Shown: positions 1 to 9,448, counted from the first letter of the stretch. The stretch: 64,000 bases of DNA from Mesorhizobium muleiense (GCF_900099905.1 NZ_FNEE01000004.1:124001-188000), one strand, 5' to 3'. Notes: generated by a model from the sequence alone, not told the origin. Translations and numbers: made by a program.

Positions 1-251
1 ATCTGAAGACAGCGGTCACCAACGCCGACGGCCGGTGTGACGCGCCGCTGCTTGCCGACGCGGAATTCCGCACCGGCGAATACGAGCTGGTCTTCGCCGC
101 CGGCGACTATCTGCGCCGGCAGGGGTTGAGACTGCCGGAACCGGCCTTCCTCGACAGCGTGCCGATCCGCTTCGGCATGGCCGAGCCGATGCACTATCAC
201 GTGCCGCTGCTCATATCGCCCTACGGCTATTCGACCTATCGGGGGAGCTGA
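1..251 (+). CDS. uraH: 5-hydroxyisourate hydrolase, C-terminal part
   Basis: The reading frame open from the window edge encodes the last 82 residues of a transthyretin-like 5-hydroxyisourate hydrolase, which converts the unstable product of urate oxidase towards allantoin. The segments HYHVPLL and [11 protein letters not shown] are visible, and the family's invariant C-terminal YRGS tetrapeptide comes directly before the TGA. The N-terminus lies outside the window. The stop codon is 3 bases before the xdhA ATG, so it is almost certainly co-transcribed with the xanthine dehydrogenase genes, which make the urate it helps to degrade. Confidence 0.9.
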   Translation, partial: LKTAVTNADGRCDAPLLADAEFRTGEYELVFAAGDYLRRQGLRLPEPAFLDSVPIRFGMAEPMHYHVPLLISPYGYSTYRGS

Positions 252-254
252 GAC

Positions 255-1736
255 ATGACGAGGCTCAAGATACGCAATGAGATACGCTTCATCCTCAATG
301 GCGAGGATGTTGCGCTGACTACGGTCGCGCCCGACGAGACCTTGCTCGACTGGCTGCGGCTCGAGCGCTCGCTGCGCGGCACCAAGGAAGGCTGCGCCGA
401 GGGCGACTGCGGCGCTTGCACCGTGCTGGTCGGAAGGCTGTCAGGCGGCCGGCTCGTCTATGAAAGCGTCAATGCCTGCATCCGCTTCCTTGGCTCGCTC
501 GATCGCACGCATGTCGTAACCGTCGAGCATCTGCGCGGCGACGGCGAAAAACTGCATCCGGTGCAGCAGGCGATGGTCGATTTCCACGGCTCGCAATGCG
601 GCTTCTGCACGCCGGGCTTCGTCATGTCGCTTTATGCCCTGTGGATGCGGTCACCGGAGCCGTCGGATGCAGCCATCGAAAAGGCGCTTCAGGGCAATCT
701 CTGCCGCTGCACCGGCTACGAGGCGATCATGCGGGCGGCACGTGCCATCTCCAGCTACGGCAAGGCGGCAAAGGATCCGCTGGCAGCGGAGCGCGAGGCG
801 ATCACGAGCAAGCTCGAAGCGATGAAAGACGGTTCGCGCATCGAGATCGGCGCCGGCAAGCAGCGCCTGGTCGTCCCGGCCGATGCCGACGACCTCGCCG
901 CCGTGCTCGACAAGGAGCCGGGTGCCACCATCGTTGCCGGTTCGACCGATGTCGGCCTGTGGGTGACCAAGCACATGCGCGAGATTGCGCCGGCGATCTT
1001 CATCGGCAATCTCGACGGGCTGTGCCGGATTTCCGAAGACAAGGGCATCATCTCGATCGGCGCTGGTGTCACCTACACCGAGGCTTTCTCAATGCTGGCG
1101 AAACGCATCCCGGCGCTGGGCCCGCTGTTCGATCGCATCGGCGGCGACCAGGTGCGCAACATGGGCACGATCGGCGGCAACATCGCCAATGGCTCGCCGA
1201 TCGGCGACACGCCGCCGCCGCTGATCGCACTCGGCGCGCGGCTGACGCTGCGCCGCGGCAACAAGCGGCGGACGATCTCGCTTGAAGACTTCTTCATCGC
1301 CTATGGCAAGCAGGACCGACAGCCGGGCGAATTCGTCGAGGCCGTGCATGTCCCAGTGCCGGGCAGGGATACCAAATTCGCCGTCTACAAGATCACCAAG
1401 CGCCGTGACGAGGACATAACCGCCGCACTTGGCGCATTCCTGCTGGCCCTGGCCAAGGACGGCACGGTGGCGGAGGTGCGCATCGCCTATGGCGGCATGG
1501 CGGCAACGCCGAAGCGGGCTTTCGGCGTGGAAAAGGCGCTGCTCGGCAGGCCCTGGACGGAACCGACGGTCGAGACCGCCATGGCCGAGTACGCCAAAGA
1601 CTTTACCCCGCTGACCGACATGCGGGCGAGCGCCGAATACCGGGCGCTGGCGGCGCGCAACCTGCTGTTGCGGTTCTTCGCCGAGACCAGCGGCACCAAA
1701 GCACCGATCCAGATATCGCGCCACGAGGCGGCGTGA
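255..1736 (+). CDS. xdhA: xanthine dehydrogenase small subunit (2Fe-2S/FAD)
   Basis: This 493-residue protein is the electron-transfer subunit of xanthine dehydrogenase, which oxidises hypoxanthine and xanthine to urate. The N-terminal ferredoxin domain carries cysteines 47, 52 and 55 (GCAEGDCGACTVL). A second 2Fe-2S domain follows with QCGFCTPGF and NLCRCTGY near residues 115-155. The rest is the FAD-binding domain (about 195-370, with IVAGSTDVGLW and GNIANGSPIGD) and the CO-dehydrogenase flavoprotein C-terminal domain. Length is normal for the bacterial two-subunit enzyme. The stop overlaps the xdhB ATG by four bases (ATGA), indicating translational coupling. Confidence 0.96.
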   Translation: MTRLKIRNEIRFILNGEDVALTTVAPDETLLDWLRLERSLRGTKEGCAEGDCGACTVLVGRLSGGRLVYESVNACIRFLGSLDRTHVVTVEHLRGDGEKLHPVQQAMVDFHGSQCGFCTPGFVMSLYALWMRSPEPSDAAIEKALQGNLCRCTGYEAIMRAARAISSYGKAAKDPLAAEREAITSKLEAMKDGSRIEIGAGKQRLVVPADADDLAAVLDKEPGATIVAGSTDVGLWVTKHMREIAPAIFIGNLDGLCRISEDKGIISIGAGVTYTEAFSMLAKRIPALGPLFDRIGGDQVRNMGTIGGNIANGSPIGDTPPPLIALGARLTLRRGNKRRTISLEDFFIAYGKQDRQPGEFVEAVHVPVPGRDTKFAVYKITKRRDEDITAALGAFLLALAKDGTVAEVRIAYGGMAATPKRAFGVEKALLGRPWTEPTVETAMAEYAKDFTPLTDMRASAEYRALAARNLLLRFFAETSGTKAPIQISRHEAA

Positions 1737-4084
1737 TGACCAAGCACGCTCCAAACCTCAAGGCGCAGAAAATCGCTGGTGGCGTTGCCACCGACCAGCG
1801 TCATGATTCCGCGCACAAGCATGTCCGCGGCACGGCCGTCTATATCGATGACATGCCGGAATCATCCGGCATGCTGCATGGCTGCCTCGGGCTTTCGACG
1901 GCCACGCATGCCACCATCAGCAGCATGGACCTGGCGGCGGTGCGCGCAGCACCCGGCGTCGTCGACGTGCTGACGGCGAGCGACGTGCCGGGCGAAAACG
2001 ACATTTCGCCGACCGGCCGCCACGACGAACCGGTGCTGGCCGACGGCAAGGTGCAGTTCTTCGGCCAACCGATCTTTTGCGTCATCGCCGAAACCCGCGA
2101 GCAGGCGCGCCGCGCCACAAGGCTGGCCAAGGTCGAATACAAGGAATTGCCTTTCGTCACCGACATCGGCGTCCTCGATCCCAGGAAGGACAAGCTGGTC
2201 ACGCCGCCGCTGACCCTGAGGCGCGGCGATGCCGCGGCTGCGATCAGGGCGGCGCCGCGCCGGCTGAAAGGAAAAATGCGCATCGGCGGCCAGGACCATT
2301 TTTATCTCGAAGGCCAGATCGCCATGGCCATTCCCGGCGAGGATCAGGACGTCACGATTTATTCGTCGACCCAGCATCCGAGCGAAATCCAGCACATGGT
2401 CAGCCATGCGCTCGGCGTGCCGAGCCATGCCGTCACGGTCGAGATCCGCCGCATGGGCGGCGGCTTTGGCGGCAAGGAAACGCAAGGCAACCAGTTTGCC
2501 GCGCTCGCGGCGATTGCTGCGAAAAAACACCATCGCGCGGTGAAAATCCGGCCCGACCGTGACGACGACATGATCGCCACCGGCAAGCGCCATGACTTCC
2601 TCGTCGATTACGAGGTCGGCTTCGACGACGAAGGCAATATCCTCGGCGTCGATTTCATGTTTGCGGCGCGCTGCGGCTTCTCGGCGGACCTGTCGGGCCC
2701 GGTCACCGATCGCGCGCTGTTCCACTGCGACAACACCTATTTCTGGCCGGCGGTTCATGCGCAATCGGCGCCGCTCTACACCAACACCGTGTCGAACACC
2801 GCCTTCCGCGGCTTCGGCGGGCCGCAAGGCATGGTCGGCGCCGAGCGTGTCATCGAAGAGGTCGCCTTTGCCGTTGGCAAGGACCCGCTCGAGATTCGCA
2901 AGAAGAATTTTTATGGCACCAGCGACCGCAACGTCACGCCCTATCACCAGACGGTCGAGGACAACATCATCCACCGCATCGTCGCCGAGCTGGAGGCGAG
3001 TTGCGACTATGCGAGGCGTCGCCGCACCATTGAAGCTTTCAACGCCAACAGCCGCTTCATCAAGCGTGGATTGGCGCTGACGCCGGTCAAGTTCGGCATC
3101 TCGTTTACCGCGACGCACTACAATCAGGCCGGCGCGCTGGTGCATGTGTACACCGACGGTTCGGTGCATCTGAACCATGGCGGCACCGAGATGGGGCAGG
3201 GTCTCTACGTCAAGGTGGCGCAGGTGGTGGCGGAAGAATTCCAGATCGACCTCAACCAGGTAAAGATCACCGCGACCACGACCGGCAAGGTTCCGAACAC
3301 CTCGGCGACCGCCGCATCGTCCGGTTCCGACCTCAACGGCATGGCGGCGCAGAACGCGGCCCGGCAGATCAAGGAGCGGTTGACCAACTTCGCCGCCGAA
3401 AAATACCAGGTGCCGCGCGATCAGGTGCTGTTCCTGCCCAACCGGGTGCGTATCGGCAACCAGGAGATCGCCTTCGCCGATCTCGTCAGGCAGGCCTACA
3501 TGGCGCGCATCCAGCTTTCGGCGGCGGGCTTCTACAAGACGCCGAAAATCCACTGGGATCGCGACAAGGGCGAGGGTCGTCCCTTCTATTATTTCGCCTA
3601 TGGCGCCGCGTGCTCGGAAGTCTCGGTCGACACGCTGACCGGCGAATATGTCGTCGAGCGCACCGACATCCTGCACGAGACCGGCCGCTCGCTGAACCGC
3701 GCCATTGACCTTGGCCAGGTCGAAGGTGGCTTCATCCAGGGCATGGGATGGCTGACGACTGAGGAGCTTTGGTGGGACGAAAAGGGCCGGCTGCGCACCC
3801 ATGCGCCGTCGACCTACAAGATTCCGCTCGCCTCGGACCGACCGAAGATCTTCAATGTGACGCTGGCCGATTGGCCGGAAGCGAGCGAACCGACGGTGCA
3901 CCGCTCCAAGGCGGTCGGCGAGCCGCCGCTGCCGCTCGGCATCTCGGTGCTGCATGCGCTGTCGGATGCGGTGGCAAGCGTTGCCGGCCATCGGATCTGC
4001 CCGCGCCTCGACCCACCGGCGACGCCGGAGCGGGTGCTGATGGCGATCGAACGGCTGAAGAGGGAAGCCAAGGCTGGTGCTTGA
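1733..4084 (+). CDS. xdhB: xanthine dehydrogenase molybdopterin-binding subunit
   Basis: This 783-residue protein is the molybdenum-cofactor subunit where the purine is hydroxylated. It has the aldehyde oxidase/xanthine dehydrogenase a/b hammerhead domain at about 25-135, followed by the two molybdopterin-binding halves. Family motifs are visible: RRMGGGFGGKE, NTAFRGFGGPQGM, GGTEMGQGL near residue 485, and VGEPPLPLGISV close to the C-terminus containing the conserved catalytic glutamate. It overlaps xdhA by four bases and is followed after 77 bases by xdhC, the usual order. The long antisense open frames opposite it are codon-bias shadows. Confidence 0.96.
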   Translation: MMTKHAPNLKAQKIAGGVATDQRHDSAHKHVRGTAVYIDDMPESSGMLHGCLGLSTATHATISSMDLAAVRAAPGVVDVLTASDVPGENDISPTGRHDEPVLADGKVQFFGQPIFCVIAETREQARRATRLAKVEYKELPFVTDIGVLDPRKDKLVTPPLTLRRGDAAAAIRAAPRRLKGKMRIGGQDHFYLEGQIAMAIPGEDQDVTIYSSTQHPSEIQHMVSHALGVPSHAVTVEIRRMGGGFGGKETQGNQFAALAAIAAKKHHRAVKIRPDRDDDMIATGKRHDFLVDYEVGFDDEGNILGVDFMFAARCGFSADLSGPVTDRALFHCDNTYFWPAVHAQSAPLYTNTVSNTAFRGFGGPQGMVGAERVIEEVAFAVGKDPLEIRKKNFYGTSDRNVTPYHQTVEDNIIHRIVAELEASCDYARRRRTIEAFNANSRFIKRGLALTPVKFGISFTATHYNQAGALVHVYTDGSVHLNHGGTEMGQGLYVKVAQVVAEEFQIDLNQVKITATTTGKVPNTSATAASSGSDLNGMAAQNAARQIKERLTNFAAEKYQVPRDQVLFLPNRVRIGNQEIAFADLVRQAYMARIQLSAAGFYKTPKIHWDRDKGEGRPFYYFAYGAACSEVSVDTLTGEYVVERTDILHETGRSLNRAIDLGQVEGGFIQGMGWLTTEELWWDEKGRLRTHAPSTYKIPLASDRPKIFNVTLADWPEASEPTVHRSKAVGEPPLPLGISVLHALSDAVASVAGHRICPRLDPPATPERVLMAIERLKREAKAGA

Positions 4085-4161
4085 ACTCGGTCCCGGGGTT
4101 CGTACAAGGCGTGCAATCCGGGCCGAAAAACCCTATGTTTCCCGATAGGGAAAGCAAAAAC

Positions 4162-5151
4162 ATGACCTCGAAAGTGCAAAGCCTGAAAGCATTTCTTGGC
4201 GGCGCCGGGCGGGTTGCCCTGGTCGAGGTGGCTGGCACCAAAGGCTCGACGCCCCGCGAGAAGGGCGCCTTCATGCTCGTCTCGGGCGCGGCGATTTTTG
4301 GCACGATCGGCGGCGGCCAGCTCGAATTCATCGCGATCGATAAGGCACGGCAGCTGCTTTTCTCCCCCCTTGAGGGGGAGATGGCCGCGGAGCGGCCAGA
4401 GGGGGTCGTCTCAGAAGGCACCGCCAGAGCGTCGAGCACTGCCGCGGCGACCCCACCCGACGGCTTCGCCGCCACCCTCCCCTCAAGGGGGAGGGATATC
4501 CGTGCTACCCTCGATGTCCCGCTCGGGCCCGAGATCGGGCAGTGCTGCGGCGGCAGGGTCGAGGTGCTGATCCGGCTGGTCGACACGGCGTTGGCGCAAG
4601 AGCTGGTCGCGGCGGCGGACGCCGAGCAGGCGCAGCTGCCGCATGTCTACATCTTCGGCGGCGGCCATGTCGGCCAGGCGCTGGCCTCGGCGGTGGCCTT
4701 GCTGCCGGTCCGTGTCGTCGTTGTCGAGACGCGGGCCGGGGCGCTGGAGGGCATGCCGGACACGGTCGAAACCAGCCTGACGCCAATGCCCGAGGCGATG
4801 GTGCGCAAGGCTTCGGCTGGCGCCGCATTCGTCGTTCTCACTCACGACCACGCACTGGATTTCCTGATCGTCGCCGAGGCACTGAAACGCCGGGATGCCG
4901 CCTATGTCGGCATGATCGGCTCGAAGACCAAGAAGGCGACATTCAGGAACTGGTTCCTGAAGGCGGCGGACGGCAGCGAGGCGCAATTTGCCGGCCTCGT
5001 CTCGCCGATCGGCGGCGATGCGGTCAAGGACAAGCGTCCGCAAGTCATTGCGGCCTTGGCGGCGGCCGAGATCATGACGGCACTGGCCGCCCATGCTGGC
5101 GCGCGAGCCGCGCCGCACCCCGTCTCTCGTGGCAAGGCAATGGCCGGCTGA
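4162..5151 (+). CDS. xdhC: xanthine dehydrogenase accessory protein XdhC with in-frame repeat insertion
   Basis: XdhC binds and sulfurates the molybdenum cofactor and hands it to XdhB. The ATG at 4162 starts MTSKVQSLK, where family homology begins. The N-terminal XdhC/CoxI domain shows GSTPREKGAFML and GTIGGGQLEF, then GQCCGGRVEVL. The Rossmann-type C-terminal domain has YIFGGGHVGQALA and AYVGMIGSKTKKA. Between IDKARQLL and the ATLDVPLGPEIGQCCGG block lies an extra stretch of about 45 residues (roughly 67-111), rich in Pro, Ala and Glu, encoded by an inverted-repeat element at 4360-4494. The frame stays open, so the protein may be functional with an added surface loop. The predicted length, 329 residues, exceeds what I would expect for the family by about the size of this insert. 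Confidence 0.93.
   Translation: MTSKVQSLKAFLGGAGRVALVEVAGTKGSTPREKGAFMLVSGAAIFGTIGGGQLEFIAIDKARQLLFSPLEGEMAAERPEGVVSEGTARASSTAAATPPDGFAATLPSRGRDIRATLDVPLGPEIGQCCGGRVEVLIRLVDTALAQELVAAADAEQAQLPHVYIFGGGHVGQALASAVALLPVRVVVVETRAGALEGMPDTVETSLTPMPEAMVRKASAGAAFVVLTHDHALDFLIVAEALKRRDAAYVGMIGSKTKKATFRNWFLKAADGSEAQFAGLVSPIGGDAVKDKRPQVIAALAAAEIMTALAAHAGARAAPHPVSRGKAMAG
4360..4494. repeat. Palindromic repeat element inside xdhC
   Basis: Two long imperfect inverted arms (about 4360-4410 and 4446-4494) flank a short centre. The left arm begins with a CTCCCCCTTGAGGGGGAG core followed by the AGAGGGGGTCGTC block; the right arm is its approximate complement ending in CCCTCAAGGGGGAGGG. This resembles intergenic palindromes of Mesorhizobium, and a related one lies at 15637-15788. 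Here it is about 135 bases, a multiple of three, and carries no stop in the xdhC frame. Confidence 0.85.
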
Positions 5152-5172
5152 CGGCCAGAATTCGAGCAACGC

Positions 5173-6093
5173 TCATTTGCCGGCCAGAATTTCCTTGATC
5201 AGCCGTTGGCAGCGCTCGGCCATGAAATCGAGCAGCAGCCGCACCTTCGGGTCCTGCAGCTTCTTGTGCGGGTAGACGGCGGCGAACTGCACCGGCGTCG
5301 GTGGCGTGTCGGGCAGGATCACCTTCAGACGCCGGTCGCGGATGAACGGCTCGACCTCGAAGCGCGGCTTGTTGATGATGCCGCGGCCCGACAGCGCCCA
5401 GCCGGTCAGCACGTCGCCATCGTCGGTGTCATAGGGTCCGTGCACCTCGAATTTCCGCGGACCGTCGGCCGTCTGCAGCGTCCACACATATTCGCGCGCG
5501 CCGGCGTAGCGCAGCATCAAACAGTCGTGTTTGCTGGCGATCAGTTCCTGCGGCTCGGTCGGTTCGCCGCGCGTCTCCAGATATTTCGGCGCCGCCACCA
5601 GCACCCGCTCGCACTCCATGATGCCGCGCATTCTCAGGCTGGAATCCTCGATGATACCCAGTCTGAACGCGACGTCGATGCCTTCCTTCATGATGTCGAC
5701 ATTGTGGTCCGAAAGCCTCAGCCGAACCTCGATGTCAGGATATTTGTCGTGGAAATCGGGGATTCCCGACGCCACCAGCCGCCGGCCGAGGCCAAGCGGC
5801 GCTGTCACCTTGATGGTGCCACGCGGCTGGCCGGACAAAGCGCTGACAGCGGCTTCCGCCTCGGTGACCGCCTCAAGCACCTGCTTGGCGCCGGAGTAGA
5901 ACACCGTGCCGTGCTCGGTCGGCATCAATTGCCGCGTCGTGCGATTGAACAGCCTGACACCGAGATGTTTTTCGAGCTCCTTGATGCGGTTGGAGGCGAC
6001 CGCTGGCGAAATGCGCATGTCGCGCCCCGCCGCCGACAGATTGCCGAGCTCGACGACGCGAACGAAGACGGAGATGTTGTCGAGATAGGCCAT
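5173..6093 (-). CDS. LysR-family transcriptional regulator
   Basis: This 306-residue LysR-type regulator has the N-terminal winged helix-turn-helix at residues 1-60 (SAAGRDMRISPAVASNRIKE is the recognition region) and a LysR substrate-binding domain from about 90 (GTIKVTAPLGLGRRLVA). It is of the CrgA/DsdC-like subclass with MAYLDNISVFVRVVE at the start. It converges on xdhC and diverges from puuD, so it is a candidate regulator of the purine block. That is inference from position, since no operator was identified in the 243-base divergent region, which is largely occupied by a palindromic repeat. Confidence 0.9.
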   Translation of the reverse strand: MAYLDNISVFVRVVELGNLSAAGRDMRISPAVASNRIKELEKHLGVRLFNRTTRQLMPTEHGTVFYSGAKQVLEAVTEAEAAVSALSGQPRGTIKVTAPLGLGRRLVASGIPDFHDKYPDIEVRLRLSDHNVDIMKEGIDVAFRLGIIEDSSLRMRGIMECERVLVAAPKYLETRGEPTEPQELIASKHDCLMLRYAGAREYVWTLQTADGPRKFEVHGPYDTDDGDVLTGWALSGRGIINKPRFEVEPFIRDRRLKVILPDTPPTPVQFAAVYPHKKLQDPKVRLLLDFMAERCQRLIKEILAGK

Positions 6094-6135
6094 GCGGCTT
6101 TGGGGCTCTCATGCGGCTGCGCAGGGATAACCCTA

Positions 6136-6239
6136 GTGCATGACCCCGAAAAATCGGAATCGATTTTCGGAAAGGATCATGCACCAGATAAAAGTTCTAC
6201 AGCGTCCTTTGCGCGTCCAAGGGACGCGCGGCGCTGTAG
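6136..6239. repeat. Composite Rhizobiales palindromic repeat
   Basis: Two adjacent hairpins are visible. The first (6136-6184) has arms GTGCATGA/TCATGCAC enclosing CCGAAAA...TTTTCGG. The second (6198-6239) has arms CTACAGCG/CGCTGTAG enclosing GCGCGTCC/GGACGCGC. The same two-module layout recurs at 51871-51999, and single modules at 20051-20095, 28281-28308 and 50348-50371. It lies between lysR and puuD. Confidence 0.8.
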
Positions 6240-6336
6240 TATTTTCCATTTTTTTTTGAAAGTCATCGTGCCGCTCGGCCCTTTCCGTTTGCGCTCCAGT
6301 CCGTAAAGTCACCCAATCGGCAGGGACGACTTTTCA

Positions 6337-7554
6337 ATGATCGATTTTGCGATTTTCTGGGACTGGCTGAGTTTCGCCGTGCGCTGGCTGCATGTCGTCA
6401 CCAGCATAGCCTGGATCGGCTCGTCCTTCTATTTCGTCGCGCTCGATCTCGGCTTGCGCCAGCGTCCGGGCATGCCTGTCGGCGCCTTCGGCGAAGAATG
6501 GCAGGTGCATGGCGGCGGCTTCTACCACATCCAGAAATATCTCGTGGCGCCGACCGAAATGCCTGAGCACCTGACCTGGTTCAAATGGGAATCCTACACT
6601 ACCTGGCTGTCGGGCTTTGCCATGCTGTGCGTCGTCTACTATGCCGGCGCGGACCTCTTCCTGATCGATCCCAACGTGCTTGCCATGTCGGTGCCTACAG
6701 GCATCTTGCTGTCGCTGGCGACGATCGGCGTCGGCTGGGTGGTCTACGATCTCTTATGCCGTTCGCCGCTTGGCAGGAGCGACACCGGCCTGATGCTGGT
6801 GCTCTATGGCGTGCTGGTGTTCATCGCCTGGGGTCTTACCCATCTGTTCACCGGCCGCGCCGCTTTCCTGCATCTTGGCGCCATCACCGCGACGATCATG
6901 TCGGCCAATGTCTTCATGGTCATCATTCCGAACCAGAAGATCGTCGTCGCCGACCTGATCGCCGGCAGGAAGCCAGATCCGAAATACGGCAAGATCGCCA
7001 AGCAGCGCTCGCTGCACAACAATTACCTGACGCTGCCCGTTCTCTTCCTGATGCTGTCGAACCACTACCCGCTGGCGTTTGCTACCCGGTTCAACTGGGT
7101 GATCGCCTCGTTGGTTTTCATCATCGGCGTGCTGATCCGGCACTATTTCAACACCATGCATGCGCGCAAGGGCAACCCGACCTGGATCTGGCTGGCGGCC
7201 GCCGTCCTGTTCGTCGTCATCATCTGGCTGTCAACCGCGCCGAAAGTGCTGACCGGCGAAGTCAAGGCGTCCTCGACGGCACAGGTCTATATCGCCTCGG
7301 CGCATTTTCCCGCAGTGCGCGATACGGTGCTTGGCCGTTGCTCGATGTGCCATGCGCAGGAGCCGTCCTACGAGGGCATCTATCACGCGCCGAAAGGTGT
7401 GATGCTCGACACGGACGCCGGTATCGCCGGGCAGGCCCGCGAGATCTACCTGCAGGCCGGCCGCAGCCACGCGATGCCGCCCGCCAACGTCACCCATATC
7501 ACCGACAAGGAGCGGGCGCTGCTGGTGGCATGGTTCGAGGAGGCGGGGAAATAG
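6337..7554 (+). CDS. puuD: membrane-bound cytochrome c urate oxidase
   Basis: This 405-residue protein matches the integral-membrane urate oxidase (urate hydroxylase PuuD), which feeds electrons from urate into the respiratory chain rather than making peroxide. An N-terminal multi-helix membrane domain (DUF989 type; first helix about residues 10-30, around eight helices to residue 305) is fused to a C-terminal periplasmic cytochrome c domain with a single haem site CSMCH at 335-339. The product, 5-hydroxyisourate, is the substrate of UraH encoded at the start of the window. The guanine deaminase gene starts 2 bases after its stop. Confidence 0.93.
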   Translation: MIDFAIFWDWLSFAVRWLHVVTSIAWIGSSFYFVALDLGLRQRPGMPVGAFGEEWQVHGGGFYHIQKYLVAPTEMPEHLTWFKWESYTTWLSGFAMLCVVYYAGADLFLIDPNVLAMSVPTGILLSLATIGVGWVVYDLLCRSPLGRSDTGLMLVLYGVLVFIAWGLTHLFTGRAAFLHLGAITATIMSANVFMVIIPNQKIVVADLIAGRKPDPKYGKIAKQRSLHNNYLTLPVLFLMLSNHYPLAFATRFNWVIASLVFIIGVLIRHYFNTMHARKGNPTWIWLAAAVLFVVIIWLSTAPKVLTGEVKASSTAQVYIASAHFPAVRDTVLGRCSMCHAQEPSYEGIYHAPKGVMLDTDAGIAGQAREIYLQAGRSHAMPPANVTHITDKERALLVAWFEEAGK

Positions 7555-7556
7555 GC

Positions 7557-8870
7557 ATGACCAGCACACTCCTGCGCGGCCGCACGCTGTCCTTTCTGCG
7601 CTGGCCTGAGACCGTCGACGACCATTCCGCCTGGCGCTACGAGGATGACGGCGGCCTGCTGCTCCGCGACGGCAGGATCGTTGCCGCAGACGCATATGCC
7701 GACGTCGAGAAAAAGGCTGATGAAGGCGTAAAAAAGATCGACCACCGCCCGCATTTGCTGCTGCCTGGTTTCATCGACGCGCATGCGCATTTTCCGCAGA
7801 TGCAGGTTATCGCCTCCTACGGCGCCGAGCTGCTCGACTGGCTGAACACGTACACCTTTCCCGAGGAAACCAAATTCCAGAACGCCCAGCATGGCCGCCG
7901 CATCGCCAGGCTGTTCCTCGACGAGATGGTGCATCATGGCACGACGACAGTCGCCGCCTATTGCTCGGTCCACAAGGAATCGGCCGAGGCGTTCTTCGCC
8001 GAGTCGCATGACCGCAACATGCTCAACATCGCCGGCAAGGTGATGATGGACCGAAACGCGCCGGAGGGCGTGCTCGACACAGCGCAGTCGGCCTATGACG
8101 ACAGCAAGACGCTGATTAAGGAGTGGCATGGCAAGGGGCGCCAGCACTATGCCATCACGCCGCGCTTCGCCATCACCTCCTCGCCCGAACAGTTGGAAAT
8201 GGCGGGCGCGCTCTGCCGCGAATATCCTGATCTGCACATGCAGACGCATCTGTCGGAAAACCACGCCGAGATCGCCTTTACGCTGCAACTCTATCCGCAG
8301 GCACGCGACTATACCGATGTTTACGAGCGCTATGGGCTGCTCGGGCGCAAAAGCCTGTTCGGCCACTGCATCCATCTTTCGGAACGCGAGGCGGATGCGC
8401 TTTCGGACACGGGCTCGGTCGCCGTGTTCTGTCCGACCTCGAACCTGTTCCTCGGCTCGGGCCTGTTCGATTATCAGCGTTACCGCCGCCGCGAAAAACC
8501 ACTCCGCATCGCCACCGCCACCGATATCGGCGGCGGCACCAATTACTCGATGCTGCGCACCATGGATGAGGGCTACAAGGTGATCGCGCTGAACGGCGAG
8601 AAGCTCAATCCGTTCCAGTCGTTCTGGCAGCTCACCCGCGGCAATGCCGAGGCGCTGTCGATCGTGGAAAAGATCGGCACGCTCGACCAAGGCAGCGATG
8701 CCGACATCGTCGTCCTCGATGCCCGCGCCACGCCGGCCATGCGGCTGCGGATGGAGACGGCGGACACGCTGGCGGAGGAGCTGTTTCTGCTGCAGACGCT
8801 GGGCGACGACCGCGCCGTGCGCGAGGTCTACGTCGCCGGGCGGGCGATGAAGACCGATATGGCGGTTTAG
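7557..8870 (+). CDS. guaD: guanine deaminase
   Basis: This 437-residue amidohydrolase deaminates guanine to xanthine, the substrate of the upstream xanthine dehydrogenase. The metal ligands of the amidohydrolase fold are visible: GFIDAHAHFPQ (H76, H78), the MQTHLSEN histidine, FGHCIHLSE and the ATDIGGGTNYS aspartate motif. The ATG at 7557 is separated by 2 bases from the puuD stop, so the two are translated from one message. Length and motif spacing fit bacterial GuaD. Confidence 0.93.
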   Translation: MTSTLLRGRTLSFLRWPETVDDHSAWRYEDDGGLLLRDGRIVAADAYADVEKKADEGVKKIDHRPHLLLPGFIDAHAHFPQMQVIASYGAELLDWLNTYTFPEETKFQNAQHGRRIARLFLDEMVHHGTTTVAAYCSVHKESAEAFFAESHDRNMLNIAGKVMMDRNAPEGVLDTAQSAYDDSKTLIKEWHGKGRQHYAITPRFAITSSPEQLEMAGALCREYPDLHMQTHLSENHAEIAFTLQLYPQARDYTDVYERYGLLGRKSLFGHCIHLSEREADALSDTGSVAVFCPTSNLFLGSGLFDYQRYRRREKPLRIATATDIGGGTNYSMLRTMDEGYKVIALNGEKLNPFQSFWQLTRGNAEALSIVEKIGTLDQGSDADIVVLDARATPAMRLRMETADTLAEELFLLQTLGDDRAVREVYVAGRAMKTDMAV

Positions 8871-8944
8871 CTATCCCACAAGTCCCGCTTGACCCAGCGG
8901 CAGCCATCGGTCAAAGGGTGCCGCGACGTTGATAGGGGAATGAC

Positions 8945-9448
8945 ATGGCCGTTGCGGACGATATCGCTCTGATCCAGAAACAGGAAGCCGAGCTTGTCTT
9001 CTCGGTCTTCGATGAAGCTGTCGCCTTCAAGATCGGCTCGACGATCCGCGACCGGGCACTGGCCCAGGGCTTGCCGATCATCGTCGACATCAGGACCTTC
9101 GACCGGCCGCTGTTTTACGCGGCAATGCCGGGCTCGAACGCCTCCAATCCGGATTGGGCGCGGCGCAAGATCAACGTGGTGCAGCGGTTCCTGAAAAGCA
9201 CCTACCGCATGGTGCTGGAGCAGCAGCGTCCCGACCGCAGCTTCAAGCCGGGCGAGGGGCTCGACATATCAGACTATGTGCTGGCCGGTGGTGGCTTTCC
9301 CATAACGGTCAAAGGTGCCGGCGTCATCGGTGTGATCGCGGTCTCGGGCCTGCCGGAGCGTGAGGATCACGGCGTCGTCGTCGATGCGCTGTGCAGCCAC
9401 CTCGGCGTCGACGGGCGCCAGCTGGCACTGCCGCCGGAAGCAAAATGA
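8945..9448 (+). CDS. UPF0303 / GlcG-HbpS-like protein
   Basis: This 167-residue cytoplasmic protein belongs to the UPF0303 group of the GlcG/HbpS-like fold (haem-degrading domain superfamily). Typical segments are [23 protein letters not shown] and a Gly-rich [21 protein letters not shown] region near residues 120-140, the part that forms the conserved core in GlcG proteins. No catalytic function is established for this subgroup. Its stop overlaps the glycerate kinase start (ATGA), so it belongs to the purine-to-glycerate transcription unit. A role in glyoxylate or glycolate handling would be inference from GlcG's usual context. Confidence 0.85.
   Translation: MAVADDIALIQKQEAELVFSVFDEAVAFKIGSTIRDRALAQGLPIIVDIRTFDRPLFYAAMPGSNASNPDWARRKINVVQRFLKSTYRMVLEQQRPDRSFKPGEGLDISDYVLAGGGFPITVKGAGVIGVIAVSGLPEREDHGVVVDALCSHLGVDGRQLALPPEAK

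Noticed and set aside
1862..3991. 709-residue open frame antisense to xdhB
   Set aside because: It is a third-position GC shadow of a strongly supported gene; composition is Arg/Gly-rich without domains.
3769..4161. N-terminal extension of the xdhC frame
   Set aside because: It overlaps the end of xdhB and lacks family similarity; ATG 4162 begins the conserved domain.
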